DNA from: Bacillus sp. V3-13
GTDB taxonomy: Bacteria; Bacillota; Bacilli; Bacillales; Cytobacillaceae
Direction: 5' to 3'
Assembly (NCBI RefSeq): GCF_002860165.1
Contig: NZ_PGUZ01000044.1
Span: 53,676 to 117,675, forward strand
DNA: 64,000 bases
This document shows positions 9,344-16,875 of this stretch, in pieces. Position 1 is the first letter of the stretch. Each line of letters starts with the position of its first letter. Under the pieces are notes generated by a model, which worked only from the letters and a program-made list of their open reading frames with translations, did no database searches and was not told the origin of the DNA. A program made the position numbers and the translations under genes.

Positions 9344-10651
9344 TTATTTTTGTTGATCGCCGTACTTGCTTGCCCATTCACTTTGAACACGTTTTGTTAT
9401 GTCTTTAATCGCATCATCAACAGATTTCTGGCCGATTAAAACAAGCTCTCCCTCTTGTTTAAATATCTGACTTACCACAATATTATTTACTCCCGGGATC
9501 ATGGGGTATTCAGGATAATCTTTTGTTTCTAAGAAATAATGAAGATTTTTCGGTTTTTGCGATCCATCACCGAGATACGCCTTTTCAATATCTTCATCCA
9601 TATAGCCTGTCAAATATCCTTCTGAAGCAAGCAGCATGGCACCATCCTTGCCTGTCATATATTTGAGGAATTCAAATGCTTCTTTTGGATGTTCCGTGTT
9701 TTTATTCATCATGATCGATACAGGCAATGCAAGTGATGTATTTTTTGCAACACCCTCTGGATGCGGAATTGGAGCTACATCCCAGTCAAATTTTAAAGTT
9801 CCTTCTTTTTCTGCCTGGCGCAGCTGGGCAACATGCCAGTCCCCAATTATGTTCATGGCAATATTTCCTTTTTGGAATGCCGCATTATAATGAGCACCAG
9901 TAGATACTTGTTCAGACCATTTCATAATGGAGCCGTCTTTTTCAAGGTCAACCCTTAACTGCAATGCATCCTTAAAAGGTGTTAAGTCTTTATCAATGAT
10001 GGACGCGCCAGCTTGAACAGCACTCATATACCATGTTTGCGGCCACTGTTGTAAATAAGCACCATATATTTTATTATTCCCACTTCCACTGGTCATCTCT
10101 TTCGCCAATTCGCGGAATTCATTCCAGGTCATATCATCACTTGGATAGTCAATCCCTTTTTCATCAAACAGGGTTTTATTATAATAGAGCATCCAGTTGG
10201 ATTTACGATAAGGCAGAGTCATAACCTTACCATCTACTTTATAGGCTTCATACATCGTTCCGTATCCAGATACATCCATTTTACTTTCCTGAATGTAATC
10301 ATCCAGCGGTGCCAGCACTCCCGTGTCGATCATATTATCCATTTGCCCAGTAAATAAATCATAGCCTTCGCCACTTGAAAGCTGCATACGGAGCTTTTCA
10401 TAATATTGCTCTTGCGGGAAGCTTTCAAATGTGATGTTAATATTCGGATGATCCTTTTTGAAATTTTCGTATGCTCTTTCAAAAACTTCCTGATCCGCCG
10501 GGAATACAGCCATTTTTAAATTGACTTTTTCATTTGAGCCATCCGACGTTTCTCCTTCGGCACTCCCTTCTTTTGTGCCGCCATTGGAGCATCCTGCAAT
10601 CACGCCGATGAATAATATCAAGAAAGCTAATAAACTCATTACTTTTTTCAT
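9344..10651 (-). CDS. Extracellular sugar-binding lipoprotein of the CUT1 importer
   Basis: The 435-residue protein starts with a lipoprotein signal peptide ending in VIAGC, so Cys21 should be lipidated and the protein tethered outside the membrane. The body is a family-1 solute-binding protein (FKKDHPNINITFESFP, KSNWMLYYNKTLFDEKG, AFEFLKYMTG). It is the first gene of the leftward uronate operon and presumably captures lyase-generated di- or oligosaccharides for the two permeases. GGGGG lies 8 nt before the ATG. The ligand is inferred from context. Confidence 0.92.
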   Translation of the reverse strand: MKKVMSLLAFLILFIGVIAGCSNGGTKEGSAEGETSDGSNEKVNLKMAVFPADQEVFERAYENFKKDHPNINITFESFPQEQYYEKLRMQLSSGEGYDLFTGQMDNMIDTGVLAPLDDYIQESKMDVSGYGTMYEAYKVDGKVMTLPYRKSNWMLYYNKTLFDEKGIDYPSDDMTWNEFRELAKEMTSGSGNNKIYGAYLQQWPQTWYMSAVQAGASIIDKDLTPFKDALQLRVDLEKDGSIMKWSEQVSTGAHYNAAFQKGNIAMNIIGDWHVAQLRQAEKEGTLKFDWDVAPIPHPEGVAKNTSLALPVSIMMNKNTEHPKEAFEFLKYMTGKDGAMLLASEGYLTGYMDEDIEKAYLGDGSQKPKNLHYFLETKDYPEYPMIPGVNNIVVSQIFKQEGELVLIGQKSVDDAIKDITKRVQSEWASKYGDQQK

Positions 10652-10696
10652 GCAAATTTCCCCCTTAATTTTTTAAATATTTTGTTATATACTGAG

Positions 10697-10710
10697 TGTA
10701 AGGGTTTTCA
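10697..10710 (-). promoter_or_regulatory. Candidate cre (CcpA) site in the divergent promoter region
   Basis: On the minus strand the site reads TGAAAACCCTTACA, matching TGWAANCGNTNWCA except for C at the central G. It is 46 nt upstream of the binding-protein ATG and about 60 nt from the histidine kinase start, where catabolite repression of a sugar operon would be expected. Confidence 0.4.
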
Positions 10711-10769
10711 TTTTTTGTCATAAGTAGAAAATTTTATTCCCCTTTTTAACCACACTGGGAGTGACTTCC

Positions 10770-12266
10770 GTGATTTTTCTATACCTGCTTTGTATTGTTC
10801 TTTTAGTACTATTTATCTATAAAAATTTAAATAGCTGGTCCATCTTCTTTTTAAGTACATTAACAATTGGCTGGATATTAGCCTATGTTTCTTTTACACT
10901 CTACCTGTCAAAATTCAATTACTATTATAGTGTTGTCAATCAATTTATAGATTTCAGTCCAGGCACCTGGAATAATCTTGTATTAATTAACTTTGATGCG
11001 AATACATTGATCCGCCTGTTTAATTTTGGGATCATCCTCTTTTATTTTTCTTTGTTAAGTTACTCTGTTTCGTTTGTGTGGAACCTTAAGTTTAATAAAA
11101 AATGGGGCTATTTTTTCGTGGCCATTGGCGGGATCGCCATCGTCCAATACCTTTTTTATGATCCAAGCATGAATCTCACGGTACAGGACTATGCTTTTAG
11201 AGGCGGATTATTGCATCAATACCAGGTATACAGCCGTGCAGGAGATATTGTGTTCCAGGTGGTAAATTTCGTTTATATTTTAATAAGCCTGGCTTTATTC
11301 GCATACCATTATTCCCGTTATTACAGGCTTAGATTTATCCGTGATTATACGCTCTATAATTTAATCAGCCTGGTGCCTTTGACATTTGTGCACCTCTTTA
11401 TTTTTAATTGGGCACCAAGCAACTTTGTCAGAACAACATTCAGTAGTAGTTATATAAACTATTTGCAGCCGCCAATCAATTTGTTTTTAGTGGAGTATCG
11501 CTTTTTTCCCATTATTGCTCTCTTTGCAATCTCGTTTATGGTCTACAATGTTTTTAAATACAAATCGAATGAAGCCCGCTATTCAAGCATCAATTTTATT
11601 ACAAAGAAAAAAATTGACACTGCTTCTTTGGGAGTTAGAGCGTTTACACATGCGATCAAGAACCACTTACTCGCCATTCGCTCGGAAACGGAATACTTAC
11701 AGGAACGATTTGCTGATGATGAAGAGGCGTTATACAGTCTAAAGCTAATCATGGATTCTTGTGAAAAATCCTTTCAAAACATTAATGACGCAAATGATAA
11801 GCTTAAGCAGATTACGCTTAACATGAAAGTTGTCCCACTAAACATTCCCATCGAGAGAGCAATTGAACGATTCCATTTGACAGATGCAACTATCCATTAT
11901 GAAAGACCTAATTTCAGCATTCTGGTTTATATTGATGAAGACCAAATCCATGAAGTAATTTACAATATCCTAAAAAATTCAGTAGAAGCTGTAGATAGAA
12001 ATGGGGATATTTGGATCAAAATTAATGAAGTGGAACTATGGGGAACGATAACAATCATGGACAACGGTCCAGGAATTGATGCTGAAAACATCAATGAAAT
12101 CTTCACACCATTTTTTTCTACAAAACCGACCATTACCAATTGGGGCATTGGGCTGTCATTTTGCCATAAAGTTATTACGGCTCATGAAGGAAAAATTGAA
12201 GTTTCAAGCGAGAAAGGGAAATTAACTCAATTTGACATTTTATTGCCGCTGGTAAAGAGGGTATAA
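10770..12266 (+). CDS. Multi-spanning membrane sensor histidine kinase
   Basis: The N-terminal ~270 residues contain about seven to eight hydrophobic segments with short loops. There is no large extracellular domain and no HAMP. The kinase core follows: H-box FTHAIKNHLLAIRSE with the phosphoacceptor near residue 294, N-box EVIYNILKNSVEAVD, DNGPGID and GIGLSFCHKVI of the HATPase domain. A GTG at 10761 is in frame, but GGGAG ends there, so the GTG at 10770 with 8 nt spacing is the better start (about 498 residues). It is divergent from the uronate operon and 42 nt ahead of its response regulator. Control of that operon is inferred from position. It is not the YesM type usual for such loci. Confidence 0.9.
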   Translation: MIFLYLLCIVLLVLFIYKNLNSWSIFFLSTLTIGWILAYVSFTLYLSKFNYYYSVVNQFIDFSPGTWNNLVLINFDANTLIRLFNFGIILFYFSLLSYSVSFVWNLKFNKKWGYFFVAIGGIAIVQYLFYDPSMNLTVQDYAFRGGLLHQYQVYSRAGDIVFQVVNFVYILISLALFAYHYSRYYRLRFIRDYTLYNLISLVPLTFVHLFIFNWAPSNFVRTTFSSSYINYLQPPINLFLVEYRFFPIIALFAISFMVYNVFKYKSNEARYSSINFITKKKIDTASLGVRAFTHAIKNHLLAIRSETEYLQERFADDEEALYSLKLIMDSCEKSFQNINDANDKLKQITLNMKVVPLNIPIERAIERFHLTDATIHYERPNFSILVYIDEDQIHEVIYNILKNSVEAVDRNGDIWIKINEVELWGTITIMDNGPGIDAENINEIFTPFFSTKPTITNWGIGLSFCHKVITAHEGKIEVSSEKGKLTQFDILLPLVKRV

Positions 12267-12308
12267 AAATGTACCCCCTTATTCATTCTTTTATGGGAGA
12301 GGGTTCTA

Positions 12309-12992
12309 GTGGAAAACATTAAGATTTTAATTGCGGATGATATGGAAGCTAACAGGAGACGCCTTGATAGGATGATTCGCGGTGTTGGAAATCTTTCGTT
12401 AGTAGCTTCAGCTAAAAGCGGATATGAAGCGGTTGCCTATGCTGCGGTCAAGCGACCGGACATTATATTGATGGATATTGAAATGGAAAGCCAAATGGCA
12501 GGGATCAATGCAGCAGCAGAAATCCACAAAATATTGCCCGAAACAAAAGTCATTATGCTGACTGTCCATCAAGATAATAACATTGTCTTTGCCGCCTTTC
12601 AAACTGGTATCGTCGATTATGTAATTAAAACAGCACCGAAGGAAGAAATACTGGAAGCCATTTATTCCGCCTCCAACAACCAATCACCCATTCGCCCAAT
12701 TATTGCTGAAAAAATCAGACAGGAGTTCGCACGGATCAAAAAATCAGAAGATCATTTAACCCATTTTTTTAAAATTATCGCCAGCCTAACACCATCCGAG
12801 CTGGAGGTATTAAAACTGCTTTGCAGCGGGTTAAAACGGAAGGAAATAGCCGAAGCACGCGCCGTAGAAATCGAAACAATTAAAAAGCAGATTGGCAGAC
12901 TGTTACAAAAGTTTCATAAGAAAACGACCAGGGAAATTGTAGACGAAGTGAACGAGCTAAAACTATTCGATATATTAAAAGATATTTCTTAA
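12309..12992 (+). CDS. NarL/LuxR-type response regulator
   Basis: The receiver domain spans about residues 3-120 with Asp56 (DIILMDIEME) as phosphoacceptor, acidic Asp10/Asp11, and Lys in YVIKTAP. The C-terminal ~65 residues hold a LuxR-like helix-turn-helix (LTPSELEVLKLLCSGLKRKEI, then ETIKKQIGRLL). A GGGAGAGGG site precedes the GTG start. It forms a two-gene operon with the kinase and likely binds the 118-nt divergent region at 10652-10769. Its regulatory target is inferred. Confidence 0.9.
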   Translation: MENIKILIADDMEANRRRLDRMIRGVGNLSLVASAKSGYEAVAYAAVKRPDIILMDIEMESQMAGINAAAEIHKILPETKVIMLTVHQDNNIVFAAFQTGIVDYVIKTAPKEEILEAIYSASNNQSPIRPIIAEKIRQEFARIKKSEDHLTHFFKIIASLTPSELEVLKLLCSGLKRKEIAEARAVEIETIKKQIGRLLQKFHKKTTREIVDEVNELKLFDILKDIS

Positions 12993-13073
12993 GCTAGATA
13001 GTGGTTGAGCTGAAGTTTACCCTTTTCCTTCACCTAGGACAGACAGCCTAAAAAAATTATAAGCTGTAGCAAT

Positions 13074-13122
13074 AAAAGAAACGGAAGATTCCCCCAGGTA
13101 TCCTGTGTTTCTTTTTTTTTTT
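13074..13122 (+). terminator. Rho-independent terminator after the two-component genes
   Basis: AAAAGAAAC (13074-13082) pairs with GTTTCTTTT (13107-13115), with an inner GGA/TCC pairing, followed by a long T run. Confidence 0.65.
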
Positions 13123-13123
13123 G

Positions 13124-13324
13124 TTATTTGTTATAATCCCTTTTTGATCTATGTGATAAAGGATCTAAATGTTGTGAAAGGTTTATTAATTTACGTTCTA
13201 TACTAAATGTTGGGGTTAAAAGGTGTATACAAGCAGCAGCACCGTTTGCAATAATGTAAGCAGCCATCGCTTTATCATAATCGCCACTGAACAATACAAT
13301 GGTTGTTTTTTTCTTTTCAGTCAT
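13124..13324 (-). pseudogene. Truncated DsrE-like protein
   Basis: The first ~31 residues (TTIVLFSGDYDKAMAAYIIA and following NGAAA) match the start of DsrE/DsrF-like proteins that accompany CstR and rhodanese genes in Bacillus. The remaining 35 residues do not continue the family, which is normally about 160 residues. An internal deletion is the likely cause. The GGGAGG ribosome binding site and an upstream CstR-like operator are intact, so the stub may still be transcribed. It probably belonged to the sulfide/persulfide stress group. Confidence 0.72.
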
Positions 13325-13344
13325 TTTTATTCCTCCCGCATTTT

Positions 13345-13358
13345 TACCCTATGGGGTA
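13345..13358. promoter_or_regulatory. CstR-type operator (site 1)
   Basis: The sequence TACCC-TATG-GGGTA is a perfect inverted repeat 21 nt upstream of the truncated dsrE. It has the form of CsoR/CstR-family operators and recurs at 13402 and, imperfectly, at 14138. Confidence 0.7.
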
Positions 13359-13401
13359 TTTTTATAATTAAAAAAATTCTTCTTTAGATTACAATACAAA
13401 A

Positions 13402-13415
13402 TACCCCAGTGGGTA
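13402..13415. promoter_or_regulatory. CstR-type operator (site 2)
   Basis: TACCC-CAGT-GGGTA, a perfect inverted repeat about 57 bp upstream of site 1 and between cstR and the dsrE relic. Two spaced sites suggest tight repression of the dsrE-like gene. Confidence 0.7.
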
Positions 13416-13431
13416 TTATAATAATGAAAAT

Positions 13432-13454
13432 AAAAGAGGGTGTCAACCCTTTTT
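13432..13454 (-). terminator. Terminator following cstR
   Basis: AAAGAGGGT-GTCA-ACCCTTTTT forms a short hairpin overlapping the end of cstR. T runs on both strands make it potentially bidirectional. Confidence 0.45.
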
Positions 13455-13457
13455 ATT

Positions 13458-13718
13458 CTATCTGCTCCTCACCAGTAAATTTACTGCTTCCTTCACTAAT
13501 GCCTCCGTGTTTTCGCCGTTTTCATTAGCTTCCCGTACGCATTCTACAAGATTGGAGCTGACAATAACGCCTATTGTGCGGTCAATTGCCGACCTGGTGG
13601 CAGATAATTGCGTAATGACTTCTTTACAATCCTTATTTTCTTCCATCATTTTTAAAATACCCCTTAGCTGTCCTTCAATCCGCTTAACCCTATTTTTAGT
13701 CTGATTATCAAACTCCAT
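13458..13718 (-). CDS. cstR: CstR: persulfide-sensing CsoR-family repressor
   Basis: An 86-residue all-helical DUF156 protein. Cys31 (KDCKEV) and Cys60 (LVECV) are conserved, but the position that is His in copper-sensing CsoR is Asn56, as expected for CstR. In Staphylococcus aureus CstR the reactive cysteines are also numbered 31 and 60 and form di- to tetrasulfide links when sulfane sulfur accumulates, releasing DNA. AGGAGG lies 9 nt before the ATG. It is the second gene after a rhodanese-like gene, with GGGTA/TACCC operators around it, so it likely represses this sulfur-detoxification group and itself. Confidence 0.93.
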   Translation of the reverse strand: MEFDNQTKNRVKRIEGQLRGILKMMEENKDCKEVITQLSATRSAIDRTIGVIVSSNLVECVREANENGENTEALVKEAVNLLVRSR

Positions 13719-13735
13719 ATGTTGTGACCTCCTAT

Positions 13736-14089
13736 TTACTTGTTATGATGACATCCGCAATCGGCTAACGCATACCCGATTACCTTGAATCCCTTTTGAC
13801 GCAAAATCCGCACTCCAATATTCTTTTCCAGCTTATCGGAAGCGAGGATATGAACTTCCTTCCGGGGTACTTCCTGAAAAGATCTATTTAAATACGCAAT
13901 GGGAATATTGAGCGCGCCATTCACGGGATCTTTTGCAGCAACATTATAATCCCTTAAATCTAATATTACCTCTATCTTGTTACCGTGTTCAATCTTAATA
14001 TCTTTGCACGGTACGCCATATACCGGGAAATACCGACGATAAATAAAAAGAAATAGAATCGAAAATAAAGCGATTAATACATAAAGCAT
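13736..14089 (-). CDS. Membrane-anchored rhodanese-like protein lacking the catalytic Cys
   Basis: An N-terminal hydrophobic helix (LYVLIALFSILFLFIY) is followed by a rhodanese fold (KIEVILDLRDYNVAAKDPV, GALNIPIAYL, GVRILRQKGFKVIGY). Where active rhodaneses have Cys in the loop after the fourth strand, this protein reads ILASDKLEKN, so it may not transfer sulfur at that site. Its ADCGCHHNK tail carries two cysteines that could bind metal or sulfur. In-frame starts exist at 14098 (GTG), 14092 and 14089 (ATG); AGAGG is best spaced for 14089. It is 17 nt upstream of cstR and preceded by a CstR-type site. Confidence 0.75.
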   Translation of the reverse strand: MLYVLIALFSILFLFIYRRYFPVYGVPCKDIKIEHGNKIEVILDLRDYNVAAKDPVNGALNIPIAYLNRSFQEVPRKEVHILASDKLEKNIGVRILRQKGFKVIGYALADCGCHHNK

Positions 14090-14137
14090 CATATCCACCT
14101 CTTGTTATGGAACAACCAGGATCACATTGCTCATATT

Positions 14138-14153
14138 ATACCCCAATAGGTAT
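14138..14153. promoter_or_regulatory. CstR-type operator (site 3, imperfect)
   Basis: ATACCC-CAAT-AGGTAT lies about 45 nt upstream of the rhodanese-like gene. It shares the TACCC/GGTA symmetry with the two perfect sites near 13.35 and 13.41 kb, implying autoregulation of the rhodanese-cstR operon. Confidence 0.6.
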
Positions 14154-14281
14154 ATTGTCAAAATAAATGCTTCCAAAAATCGTTCCATTGCTCTTACGAA
14201 AAGTTTTCCCGACTGGATGCATAAGAACGCGGTGACTACAAATTATAAACAGGGGCTTAAGCACAGAAAGGAGTGAGACGG

Positions 14282-14470
14282 ATGGCAAAGGACCTGGGGA
14301 TTCATGAAACCCTTGAATTACATGAGTTGTTAGTATTTAAAAATACATGCTTGACCAAATCAACAACACTTGGCGGTATGGCTCAAGATAACGAGCTAAA
14401 GCAAATTTTATCGGCGGATGCAACGGCATCAAAATCAGAAATTCAGCAGCTACAACGCTTTCTATCTTAG
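14282..14470 (+). CDS. Small CotF-associated spore coat protein, copy 1
   Basis: A 62-residue protein (MAKDLGIHETLELHELLVFK) of the small spore-coat-like family that pairs with CotF-like proteins in Bacillus (the yraE/yraG type, from memory). A GTG at 14273 is in frame but lies on the ribosome binding site; AAGGAG with 8 nt spacing selects the ATG at 14282. Sixteen nt separate it from a CotF-like gene, and the two-gene unit is repeated immediately downstream. It is predicted helical and cytosolic in the forespore or mother cell. The coat role is inferred from family. Confidence 0.75.
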   Translation: MAKDLGIHETLELHELLVFKNTCLTKSTTLGGMAQDNELKQILSADATASKSEIQQLQRFLS

Positions 14471-14486
14471 AGAAGGAGGAAAAGTT

Positions 14487-14771
14487 ATGAACGGACAAAC
14501 GAACAAAACGACCGATCTTACCGTGGCAACAGAATTTTTGGTTACTGCAAAATCAGGCATTAAAGCATATGCGCAGGCGATCACAGAAACTGCTACACCT
14601 GAACTGAAAAATGCGCTTCGCGACCAGCTGATGAGAGCAATCCAAACCCACGAACAAATCAGCAGTTACATGATATCTCATGGATATTACCATCCACATG
14701 ATGTCCAGGAACAAATAAGACTCGATTTAAATGCATCACAGGCAGCGATCAACATGACACAATCGCACTGA
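14487..14771 (+). CDS. CotF-like spore coat protein, copy 1
   Basis: A 94-residue protein with CotF-family marks: TEFLVTAKSGIKAYAQAITE, ATPELKNALRDQL, and the signature SHGYYHPHDVQEQI, followed by LDLNASQAAI. A GGAGG site 7 nt before the ATG at 14487 fixes the start; in-frame codons further upstream overlap the previous gene without a ribosome site. It is the second half of the first small-protein/CotF cassette. Confidence 0.8.
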   Translation: MNGQTNKTTDLTVATEFLVTAKSGIKAYAQAITETATPELKNALRDQLMRAIQTHEQISSYMISHGYYHPHDVQEQIRLDLNASQAAINMTQSH

Positions 14772-14825
14772 CCACCAGTACTGCGAAAAATGATGCGGGA
14801 CTTACCGCGAAAGGAGCAGATTTTT

Positions 14826-15032
14826 TTGGCCACATATATGGGAGTACATGAAAGTTTGGAACTTCATGAGTTACTGATGTTTAAAAATGTATGCTCAACC
14901 AAATCGTCAACGATGACTGGTTTAGTTGAGGACGAAAAGCTTAAAAACCTTTTATCGAAAGATGTATCAAAAACAAAAGAGCAGATCCAGCGTTTACAGG
15001 AATTTATAACAAACAGGAGTGAAAAGTCTTGA
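14826..15032 (+). CDS. Small CotF-associated spore coat protein, copy 2 (TTG start)
   Basis: A paralog of the gene at 14282; both contain the stretch G-[IV]-HE-[ST]-LELHELL followed by FKN-x-C-x-TKS. An in-frame ATG at 14790 exists, but AAAGGAG at 14810-14816 sits 9 nt before a TTG at 14826. Starting there gives MATYMGVHESLELHELLMFK, aligned in length with copy 1 (68 residues). The stop overlaps the TTG of the next gene by 4 nt, so translation is probably coupled. Confidence 0.75.
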   Translation: MATYMGVHESLELHELLMFKNVCSTKSSTMTGLVEDEKLKNLLSKDVSKTKEQIQRLQEFITNRSEKS

Positions 15033-15334
15033 ACGAATTCATGAAAAATATGACCGGGATGGACGCAATGAATGAGCAAGTCATTGCAACAGATTTCTTG
15101 TTCGCAACCAAAGCGGATATTAAAATGATTGCAAGAGCGATTACGGAGTCCGCCACCCCGGAAGTAAGGGAAACGCTAACACAATATTTAAACGACTCCA
15201 TTGATAAACACCAGGAAATTACAGACTATATGGTTTCAAAAGGTTATTACCACCCTAATGATATGTCAAAGCAACTCAGCATTGATTTACAAGCTGCCCA
15301 AAAAGCTACCAACACGGCTCAATCAAATAAATAA
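15029..15334 (+). CDS. CotF-like spore coat protein, copy 2 (TTG start)
   Basis: A 101-residue paralog of the gene at 14487, with TDFLFATKADIKMIARAITE, SATPEVRETL and SKGYYHPNDMSKQL. The TTG start at 15029 follows AGGAG at 9 nt and overlaps the upstream stop (TTGA). The extra N-terminal dozen residues (MNEFMKNMTGMD) have no counterpart in copy 1. It is the last of the four-gene coat cluster. Confidence 0.8.
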   Translation: MNEFMKNMTGMDAMNEQVIATDFLFATKADIKMIARAITESATPEVRETLTQYLNDSIDKHQEITDYMVSKGYYHPNDMSKQLSIDLQAAQKATNTAQSNK

Positions 15335-15633
15335 AATTTCTTTTGAATGTAAAAAGCCCACGCAATACGCGTGGGTGATACACTATTACTCAGAAGGTGA
15401 TTTTTAACAAATTCTCACTCAATAAGCGACCCATTTATTCCTCTTAATATTTCGGCTCAAATTGCGCTTCCTCTAATTACTTATTCAACCAATCCCCCGC
15501 TAAATATTAAGCTTTTACAAACTTTATTAAGTGTTTGTTGCTATATGTAAAAATTGAGGAATTCACGTTGAAAGCTGTCTTTTATGCTTTTAGAATGGGA
15601 GCTGAAATGATTTTTAAACGGAGGTAACAATCT
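15335..15633. other. Intergenic region with a GC-rich hairpin
   Basis: CCCACGC (15357-15363) pairs with GCGTGGG (15369-15375). The T run is on the minus-strand side (15351-15355), so the hairpin would terminate leftward transcripts better than the rightward coat operon. The rest is AT-rich with no supported gene. Confidence 0.5.
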
Positions 15634-16554
15634 ATGAAAAAATGGCTGGTCTTGTTTATCCTTACTGTTTTTATGATCTCTATTTCAGGAATTCCTACCG
15701 CTGCTGAGGAGAATGACAGGCAATCAAAAAACCCGGAGAGTGTTTTACCTCTTGCAAGAGCCCACGCTCATAATGATTACGAGCATACCCGTCCACTACT
15801 TGATGCCCTCCAGCATGGTTTTACAAGTGTTGAAGCTGACGTCTGGCTTGTTGATGGGGAACTCCTTGTTGCACATGATAAGGAAGAAATTCGTGCCGGT
15901 CGCACATTAAAATCACTTTATCTTGATCCATTAAAGGCTATCGTTAGGCAGAATAATGGAGCGGTTTATAAGGACTATGAGCATGAGTTTATTCTTTGGA
16001 TCGATATTAAATCAGAGGGTGAGGCTACTTATCGTGCTATCGACGAGCAGCTCCGCGCGTATAAGAGTATGCTTACAAAATTTGTCCCTGCAGGAGTAAA
16101 GCCAGGCGCAATCACTGTTTATATTTCTGGAAATCGTCCACGAACTTTGATGGAAAACCAGAAAGTTCGCTATGCTGCATATGATGGTCGAATGAGCGAC
16201 CTTGGTTCAGATACTTCGAGTGATTTTATTCCAGTGATCAGCGATAACTGGACAAAGCATTTTACCTGGTTGGGTGATGGGCCAATGCCAAAAGAAGAAC
16301 GCGAAAAATTAAATTCGATCGTCTCAACAGCACATGCTAACGGACAGAAGGTTCGCTTTTGGGCTACGCCAGATCTCTCATCGCCTGCACGTGAAGCTCT
16401 TTGGAAGGAGCTTTTAAAATCCAGGGTCGATTTCCTTAATACTGATGATTTGGCGGGTCTTGAGGAGTTTCTTAAGAAACATGATCCACAACCATCTGAA
16501 CCTTACATTAGTTTTGAAAACAACAGTAATAACGAAGAACAAGGGGACAATTAA
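15634..16554 (+). CDS. Secreted PI-PLC/GDPD-like phosphodiesterase (AIM6-type TIM barrel)
   Basis: A 306-residue protein with a signal peptide (MKKWLVLFILTVFMISISG, AxA near residue 24). The mature start LARAHAHNDYEHTRPLLDAL is the hallmark of the AIM6-like PLC/GDPD superfamily: a His pair for acid-base catalysis, then the metal-binding VEADVWLVDGELLVAHD. WIDIKSEGE and the ending VDFLNTDDLAGLEEFL fit the barrel. The substrate, probably a phosphodiester of the envelope or medium, is unknown. GGAGG precedes the ATG. The gene stands alone, closed by a strong hairpin. Confidence 0.85.
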   Translation: MKKWLVLFILTVFMISISGIPTAAEENDRQSKNPESVLPLARAHAHNDYEHTRPLLDALQHGFTSVEADVWLVDGELLVAHDKEEIRAGRTLKSLYLDPLKAIVRQNNGAVYKDYEHEFILWIDIKSEGEATYRAIDEQLRAYKSMLTKFVPAGVKPGAITVYISGNRPRTLMENQKVRYAAYDGRMSDLGSDTSSDFIPVISDNWTKHFTWLGDGPMPKEEREKLNSIVSTAHANGQKVRFWATPDLSSPAREALWKELLKSRVDFLNTDDLAGLEEFLKKHDPQPSEPYISFENNSNNEEQGDN

Positions 16555-16580
16555 GGCTTCAGTGGGATTTCTAATTAAAA

Positions 16581-16614
16581 ACAAGGCTTCCGGTATTGTG
16601 ACCGGAAGCCTTGT
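16581..16614 (+). terminator. Strong bidirectional hairpin terminator
   Basis: A perfect 14-bp stem (ACAAGGCTTCCGGT / ACCGGAAGCCTTGT) with a 6-nt loop lies 26 nt after the phosphodiesterase stop. The best T run is on the minus strand, so it may serve both directions. Confidence 0.75.
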
Positions 16615-16796
16615 TACATTCACACAAACTCATTCTTACCCAACAACTACCTATTCCTGAAAAAACTATTATCCGTTAACCAGCCCTGTGCCGGCAGTAG
16701 CCTTTAAAATAACATGCTTAAATGTATTAGGACCCTATCCATGGTATATATTTTCGTTGGAAGGATTGTTGAATCACTAAGCTTAATAGTTGATGC

Positions 16797-16846
16797 TTGC
16801 AAAAACTAATAATGTTAGTTATTATAAAACTAATCATATTAGTTTT
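16797..16846 (+). promoter_or_regulatory. Sigma-A promoter with two TetR-type operators
   Basis: TTGCAA (16797-16802), 17 nt, TATTAT (16820-16825) is a plausible promoter for the MBL/TetR operon. An inverted repeat AACTAA-N5-TTAGTT (16804-16820) fills the spacer. A longer perfect palindrome (AAAACTAAT-CAT-ATTAGTTTT, 16826-16846) follows the -10. Both share ACTAAT half-sites, as expected for autorepression by the TetR protein encoded two genes downstream. Confidence 0.78.
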
Positions 16847-16875
16847 CGAAAACATTCAGGGGAGAGGATCTAATA

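Noticed and set aside
15357..15375. Hairpin after the coat cluster as the terminator of that operon
   Set aside because: The T run is on the minus-strand side only, so I describe it as a hairpin and do not call it the coat operon's terminator.
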